DNA from: Nonomuraea sp. NEAU-A123
GTDB lineage: Bacteria > Actinomycetota > Actinomycetes > Streptosporangiales > Streptosporangiaceae
Assembly: GCF_018603905.1 (NCBI RefSeq)
Contig: NZ_JAHFZZ010000007.1
Coordinates: forward strand, 437,376 to 501,375
Direction: 5' to 3'
DNA length: 64,000 nt
Shown here piece after piece: positions 59,676 to 64,000 of this stretch. A model generated the notes under the pieces. The model had not been told where the DNA came from. It saw only the letters and a list, made by a program, of their open reading frames with translations, and ran no database searches. How positions within the stretch are numbered: position 1 is the first letter of the stretch; each line of letters begins with the position of its first letter. A program made the translations under genes and the position numbers.

Positions 59676-60248
59676 TCAGCGTGTGTAGAGACCGTCGAGG
59701 CGTCCGCGGGCCAGGGCCGGGCCGATCACGGTGGCGAGTACCGCACTGGGCTTGGCTGTTTCCAGCGTCGCGTCGCCTTCCGCTGAGGTTATGGCGGTGG
59801 GCAGGGCGAACAGTTGGAAGACGTAGCGGTGCGGGCCGTGTCCCTTGATCGGTTCGGGGCCCAGGTAGCCGCGCCCCATTTGTGAGCGAAGAATCCGCAC
59901 TCCCTGGACCGGACTCCCTGTGTTCAAGGCTCCGGTAGGCAGCGTGACGAGATCGGGTTCGAGCAGGGCGACGCAGTGGACGAACGGGATGCGGGTGGGA
60001 GAGTCGACGTCCTGGACGACCAGCAGCAGTTGGGCGGTGCTTTCGGGGGTGCCGCTCCAGGCCAGGGCGGGAGAGCGGTTCTCGCCGCCGGCGCGCTTGC
60101 CAACGTGGGCCTTAGGGATGACGCTCTCGTGTTCGAAATCGGAGCTGTGCAGGCCCAGCAGCTCGGGTCCGGCCATGGCGGGGAGGTTCCAGGCCAGATG
60201 AGCTTCGCCGGCGCGCTTGTTCTTCAGCAGGGTTCCCAGAATCGTCAC
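59676..60248 (-). CDS. YbhB/YbcL (PEBP) family protein
   Basis: A 190-residue phosphatidylethanolamine-binding-like protein. The ligand-site segments are NRSPALAWSGTPESTAQLLLVVQDVD with DxD, FVHCVALLEPD, GYLGPEPIKGHGPHRYVFQLFAL with GPxPxxGxHxY. No signal peptide, so cytosolic. The start is GTG 60248 with AAGGAC upstream. Bacterial members have no firm role. Confidence 0.9.
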   Translation of the reverse strand: MTILGTLLKNKRAGEAHLAWNLPAMAGPELLGLHSSDFEHESVIPKAHVGKRAGGENRSPALAWSGTPESTAQLLLVVQDVDSPTRIPFVHCVALLEPDLVTLPTGALNTGSPVQGVRILRSQMGRGYLGPEPIKGHGPHRYVFQLFALPTAITSAEGDATLETAKPSAVLATVIGPALARGRLDGLYTR

Positions 60249-60314
60249 GGTGTGTCCTTGTCTGATACGAGTGGCCGATGCCGTGCGGGCCGTGGTGCAG
60301 GCTGGGCTGGTCCC

Positions 60315-61184
60315 TCACCAGCGGACTGCCGTGAAGTCGATCGGCCTGGGCGGTAGTAGTCGCGTGCGTTCTGCCAGCGCTCGCAGCCGCCGGGACATCT
60401 CGTCGACGGGCAGTCGGTGGCGGTCGCCGTGGCCTGGCAGGATTCATTGGAAGCGCAGCCGTCCGGCCGTCCTGGCCAGGGAGGTGGCCAATTCCTCGAT
60501 GGAGTACCAGGTCACACTGTCCGCGACTTCCAGATCGCCGGTGGTGCGTGACCAGTAGAAGCTGTCTCCGCTGAAGCAGTACCGGTCATCCGCGAGGTAG
60601 AGCACGCTGCCTCGGGTGTGGCCGGGCAGTGGATGGGCGGTGACCCCCTCGCCGATCTCCAGAGGTTCCAGGCCCCGGATCACGTGGTCCGCGTTCGGTG
60701 CCGCGTCGAGGTCGCCCTCGTGGATCCACAGGTGGGCGCCGAAATGATCCGCATAGCGGCGGCCGTGTGCGGCGTGGTCTCGGTGTGTGAGCAGCACATC
60801 GGTGACCGGGCCCGATGCCGCGTAACGCACGGCGAGTTCACTGCTCCAGCGCGGTGTGTCGATCATCATTGCCGTGCCGGAAGGCCGTAGCAGCAGGTAG
60901 GAGCTGGCCCCGGCGGTGTGCCGGGAGTTGTGCCCGCACAACAGTACGTTGCTGTCCAAGGCCATCGGAAAAGGGTCGAGCGCCTGGTCCAGCACACCGG
61001 ACTCTGGGCGGATCGAGCGTGTGGGGCAGGCGAAGGCGGCCGCGTGGAGGCGCCGAGTCTCCGCCTCATCGTTCGGCGGGCGCAGGATCTGCGACCTTCC
61101 GCCGAGCTCGCCGATCAGGTTGGGCGCGAGCTGCCGGGCGGAATCGCAGTTGATGCAGCGGTCGTCCACGTACCAGCCGTCCAT
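60315..61184 (-). pseudogene. Ferredoxin-MBL fusion gene cut by a TGA
   Basis: From ATG 61184 (after GGAAGGAG) the frame starts with a ferredoxin-like region (DDRCINCDSARQLAPN; later AFACPTRSIRP), then an MBL domain with LLTHRDHAAHGRRYADHFGA, LPGHTRGSVLYL and FSGDSFYWSR. It reaches TGA at 60444-60446 after GRLRFQ. The same frame resumes ILPGHGDRHRLPVDEM, then SRRLRALAERTRLLPPRP, with a natural stop at 60315. LRFxWILPGHGDR is expected, so TGA replaces a Trp TGG. The 246-residue product may still be made but lacks the last MBL His. Confidence 0.7.
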
Positions 61185-61755
61185 GGCAGGACTCCTTCCA
61201 AAGGGGGCGACCCCGGACCTGGGCCGCCATTAGGCCCTCCGGTCCACAGTAGCTGCACAGATAAGTATCTGAACCGCGAAGATAAATGGAACCCTGCATG
61301 CCCGTCAAACCGCAGGACGACCAGAACGACGAACCGGCCAACCGGATCATCGCGTCCATGTTCGCCACGATCCGCACCCCGCGCTCCCGGCCGGTGATCG
61401 CCGCAGTACGGATGCGCCGCAGCAAAGCCGTCGACTCCCGCGGCGCCCCGAAATTCGCCGCCGGCCCTGGCCACCGCGGCCGAGGTCGGCTGCAGTCGTG
61501 TACGCGTACGAGACGGGCGTCGTGGCACCCGGGGACAACCCTCCCTGAGCTTCCCCTGGTCCGAAAATGAAGAGCCCAGGTCGGCAGGATGAAGGTCGCG
61601 GGTTCAAGTGGACTCGTCACGCCAGAACTCCGAACATAAATGATCGACTGCTGCTGGCAGTGTTGATCAAAGGCGGATACCGTGATGTCAGATCACGCAA
61701 ATGGCCTTGGCATTCGCCCTGGCCGGAAAAGCCCGGTGGATCTGGAGGAACGTCC
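61185..61755. other. Region without a confident gene
   Basis: This 570-bp stretch has an open frame from 61286 (PVKPQDDQNDEPANRIIASM, then FATIRTPRSRPVIAA) that looks protein-like only at its start, then becomes Arg/Gly-rich with no family match. Another frame near 61500 reads VVYAYETGVVAPGDNPP before a stop. It may be a degraded gene. 61680-61755 is the likely promoter of the next gene. Confidence 0.4.
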
Positions 61756-61989
61756 ATGAACATCAAGCGAGGGGTTTTAGCGGCGGTGTTGGCAGCCGGC
61801 GTGCTCGCTCTCGGCTCGACCCCGGCTCACGCTATTCCTCCTCCCCCGCCAGGGGGCGATCTCCTCATCGTCATCAGCTACTACAGCGGGGACCAGGTCG
61901 TCGGCCAGCGCTGGTCCGGCTGCGGCCAGCCTCCTGGCGAGTGGGGAACGCTGTCGGGCACGCAGAAAATCTTTTTCACACCCTGCTGA
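61756..61989 (+). CDS. Small secreted DUF6289 family protein
   Basis: A 77-residue precursor. Sec signal MNIKRGVLAAVLAAGVLALG, then STPAHA with cleavage after AHA. The mature ~51 residues start IPPPPPGGDL, contain ISYYSGDQVVGQRWSGCGQP and end IFFTPC. The YYS, VG-x-x-W-x-GCG and terminal TPC pattern fits DUF6289; the two Cys probably form a disulfide. The ATG follows TGGAGGAA. Function unknown. Confidence 0.78.
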   Translation: MNIKRGVLAAVLAAGVLALGSTPAHAIPPPPPGGDLLIVISYYSGDQVVGQRWSGCGQPPGEWGTLSGTQKIFFTPC

Positions 61990-62250
61990 GCGAATGGAAG
62001 AGACTTTCCTGTCTGGCATCTCAACGAGAAACTGCTCAGACGGTTAGCGAGGCACGCGGCCAAACCCCCGGAGTGGCCAAATGGCGACTCCGGGGCATCA
62101 CGAAAGTCGCGCCGACGCCACTCTGAACCACCAGACGCGGACCAGCCGGTACTGCTCGAATTCCTCGGCATGGTCCACCGGCAAAGCTCGCAATACCGCG
62201 AGAGGGTTCACTGCCCAGAATCCAGGTGCGCCATGTTCGACACCCCGCGA

Positions 62251-63594
62251 TTACTTCCCGACGGGAAGTTCACCCGGTGAGTCAACGGCCGGCACCGTCC
62301 GTCGGGCGCGGGCCGCGAGGCCGTAGCAGGCGCAGGTCAATGCGGTCAGGGTGGCGGCCACCGGCAGCGGGTGGGACAAGCCGCCGAGTACGGCCACTCC
62401 GAGGGTGGCGCCGACCTGGCGGGAGGCGTTGAGGACGCCGCCCGCCGTACCCGCCGTGCCGGGCGGCGCGCTGGTGACCACGCCCGCCATCAGCGCGGGC
62501 AGCACGTACGACAGCCCGAAGCCCATCACCACCAGCCATGGCGCCAGAAGATCGGTGAGCGAAACGCCGCCCAGGCCGATCGCGAGCAGGGCGAGGCCGC
62601 CGAAGATCGGTGGGCGGGGGCCGTAGCGGGCCACCAGGCGGCCGGTGAGCAGCGGGTTCACCGTCATCGGGAGGGTGAGGGGCAGGAAGGCCAGCCCGGT
62701 GGCCAGCGGGGTCAGGTGGCGGCTGTCCTGCAAGAACAGGGTCAGGACGAACAGGGCGCCGGAGAAGGCGAAGTTCGCCACCGCGCCCGCCAGCAGCTCC
62801 GGCCAGGTCACCGCGAGCAGGCCGCCGGGCAGGACAGGAGCGTGGCTACGGCGCGCCACGACCGCCTCGCGGCGCTCCGTCAGCACCGCGCGGCGATCCA
62901 CGAGCATCTTGCGGCGCTCCACGAACACCAGCGCGGCCAAGGCGACCAAGGCCGACAACCCGGCGATCAATGACGAGTCGATCAGGGCTTCGGCGAGCAG
63001 GCCGAGGAGTACGCAGGCCAGCGCCTGCACCCACCAGTCGATGAGGCGGTGCCCACGGGCCGAACGGACCTTCCGCATGGCCAGCAGGCTGATCAGGGCG
63101 AGGGGCGGGTTGAGGAGGAAGACGGCCCGCCAGCCGTACAAGTCGACCAGCAGGCCGCCGAGCAGCGGGCCCGCGGCCAGGGCGGTGCCGGTGATGGCGG
63201 CCCAGAGGCCGGTGGCGCGGGCGCGGGTGGCCGGGTCGGGGAAGAGTTCGGGCAGGAGGCCGAGCGAGCCGCCCGTGCAGAGCGCGCCCGCCACGCCGAG
63301 CAGAGCGCGCAACACGATCAGTGCGCCGAGATGGGGCGCCGCGGCGCTCAGCAGCGAGATCACGCCGAAGGCCACCACGCCGACCTTGAAGATCCGCGCG
63401 GCGCCGTACCGGTCGGCGACCGCTCCCCCGGTGAGCAGCGACGTGGCGAACGCGACGGTGTAGGCGTTCACCGCCCACTGCTGCCCGGCCAGCGAGCCAC
63501 CCAGGGAGGCGCGCAGATCGGGCAGCGCGATGGTGAGCACGGTCGTGTCGAGGATCACCAAGAAGTAGGCCAGAGAGAATCCGAACATCTTCAT
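62251..63594 (-). CDS. MFS transporter (DHA2/EmrB-like)
   Basis: A 447-residue exporter with about 12-14 helices. The start FGFSLAYFLVILDTTVLTIAL has motif D1 (LDTTVxxIALP), GAVADRYGAARIF is the loop 2-3 motif and ITGTALAAGPLLGGLL is motif C of drug/H+ antiporters. The central cytosolic loop has four heptads of the form xRRxxxx. Divergent from a LysR-type regulator gene, which probably controls it. The 260 bp downstream (61990-62250) show no gene. Confidence 0.9.
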   Translation of the reverse strand: MKMFGFSLAYFLVILDTTVLTIALPDLRASLGGSLAGQQWAVNAYTVAFATSLLTGGAVADRYGAARIFKVGVVAFGVISLLSAAAPHLGALIVLRALLGVAGALCTGGSLGLLPELFPDPATRARATGLWAAITGTALAAGPLLGGLLVDLYGWRAVFLLNPPLALISLLAMRKVRSARGHRLIDWWVQALACVLLGLLAEALIDSSLIAGLSALVALAALVFVERRKMLVDRRAVLTERREAVVARRSHAPVLPGGLLAVTWPELLAGAVANFAFSGALFVLTLFLQDSRHLTPLATGLAFLPLTLPMTVNPLLTGRLVARYGPRPPIFGGLALLAIGLGGVSLTDLLAPWLVVMGFGLSYVLPALMAGVVTSAPPGTAGTAGGVLNASRQVGATLGVAVLGGLSHPLPVAATLTALTCACYGLAARARRTVPAVDSPGELPVGK

Positions 63595-63666
63595 GCCCCT
63601 CAGCCTGCTAAAAGATGATGTTTCCCCTCAACAGGCGCAACCGCAGGGGGCATTCGGGAAAACCGT

Positions 63667-64000
63667 ATGCTGACATTTGTGGATTTGCGTCAGTTGCGAG
63701 GGTTCGTGGCGGTGGCAGGGGCGGGCACCGTCACCGGGGCCGCGAACACCCTCGGCCTCGCCCCGGCCTCGGTGTCCGAACAGGTGCGCAGGCTGGAGGA
63801 CAGCCTCGGCGTCGCGCTCTTCGAGCGCACGCCCCAGGGCATGCGCCTGACCGGACCCGGCGCCACCCTGCTCACCCGGGCGCAGGACCTGCTCGACCAC
63901 GCGGACGAGGTACGGCGTGCGGTGACCGGCGAGCGTCACCGGGTTCGGATCGGGGCGCTCGAGATGCTGGCCGCGGCCAAGCTGCCCGCCATCGTCCGCC
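63667..64000 (+). CDS. LysR-family regulator (partial)
   Basis: The gene runs off the right edge; 111 codons are seen. The N-terminal winged helix reads VDLRQLRGFVAVAGAGTVTG, then AANTLGLAPASVSEQVRRLE and SLGVALFERTPQGMRLTGPG, the LysR hallmark, followed by the linker helix and the start of the effector domain (VRIGALEMLAAAKLPAIV). ATG 63667. It is divergent from the MFS exporter across 72 bp. Confidence 0.92.
   Translation, partial: MLTFVDLRQLRGFVAVAGAGTVTGAANTLGLAPASVSEQVRRLEDSLGVALFERTPQGMRLTGPGATLLTRAQDLLDHADEVRRAVTGERHRVRIGALEMLAAAKLPAIVR

Noticed and set aside
61286..61570. 94-codon plus frame between the MBL and DUF6289 genes
   Set aside because: Only the first ~35 residues look protein-like and no family is recognised; kept as an unassigned region.
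61585..61620. tRNA-like T-loop text GGTCGCGGGTTCAAGT
   Set aside because: The stem does not close (GCGGG is followed by GGACT rather than CCCGC) and no acceptor or anticodon arms are found. Chance or a very old attachment-site relic.
1..64000. CRISPR arrays, rRNA, intact IS elements, integrases
   Set aside because: None seen: no regular spacer-repeat arrays, no transposase or integrase motifs in any translated frame.

Overview
The window is high-GC actinomycete chromosome. Indicators are the pspA-pspAA-htpX-pspAB stress operon, a GlnR-type nitrogen box before glnA, frequent GTG/TTG starts, translationally coupled operons, and HxlR, MarR, ROK and YtrA-type regulators. Gene content (DUF3043, DUF4191, SCO2322-like and DUF6289 proteins, an ATP-grasp RiPP locus, GH92) suggests the Streptosporangiaceae (Nonomuraea-like). 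The family assignment is an inference. No rRNA, tRNA, CRISPR array, intact transposase or integrase was seen.

Backbone, 1-15.8 kb: a partial DUF998/alpha-beta-hydrolase fusion, the Psp membrane-stress operon, DUF3043, an SMI1/KNR4 protein, an aldo/keto reductase, the cobinamide genes cobU and cobS (separated by an antisense ABC ATPase), a YtrA-type GntR regulator with its operator and a decayed DUF1648 partner, then pepA, lpdA and sucB. The backbone resumes at 43.96 kb with a TIGR01777 epimerase, peptidase E, lipB, an M48-like protein, lipA, DUF4191 and a methyltransferase, and again at 56.4 kb with an RDD protein, a membrane-anchored protein and glnA. LpdA and SucB need the lipoyl group that LipB and LipA make.

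Accessory block, 15.9-43.9 kb: about 28 kb sits between sucB and the TIGR01777 gene. It holds many regulator/target pairs with visible operators (HxlR/MFS, MarR/MBL-MFS, TetR/serine hydrolase, TetR/FAD monooxygenase), a graspetide (ATP-grasp RiPP) cluster tgmA-tgmB-tgmC, an APH-like kinase, a beta-glucoside or amino-sugar operon (ROK, ABC importer, GH4, BadF-type kinase), and many broken genes (a tgmC 3' relic, a frameshifted MFS gene, SCO6745-like, alpha/beta-hydrolase, ricin-lectin and SARP remnants). At its right end is a five-gene minus-strand operon: an 8-cysteine peptide, a tiny membrane ORF, a TlpA-like thiol oxidoreductase, an ABC exporter and an S26 signal-peptidase-like protein. I regard this as the best candidate here for a poorly described system: a dedicated disulfide-peptide maturation and export pathway.

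A second accessory stretch (50.4-56.3 kb) carries a TIM-barrel hydrolase-like gene, a TetR gene and a very large secreted GH92 alpha-mannosidase with two LacI-type operators. The right end (59.7-64 kb) has a PEBP protein, a ferredoxin-MBL gene cut by a TGA, a small secreted DUF6289 protein, an MFS exporter and a partial LysR gene.
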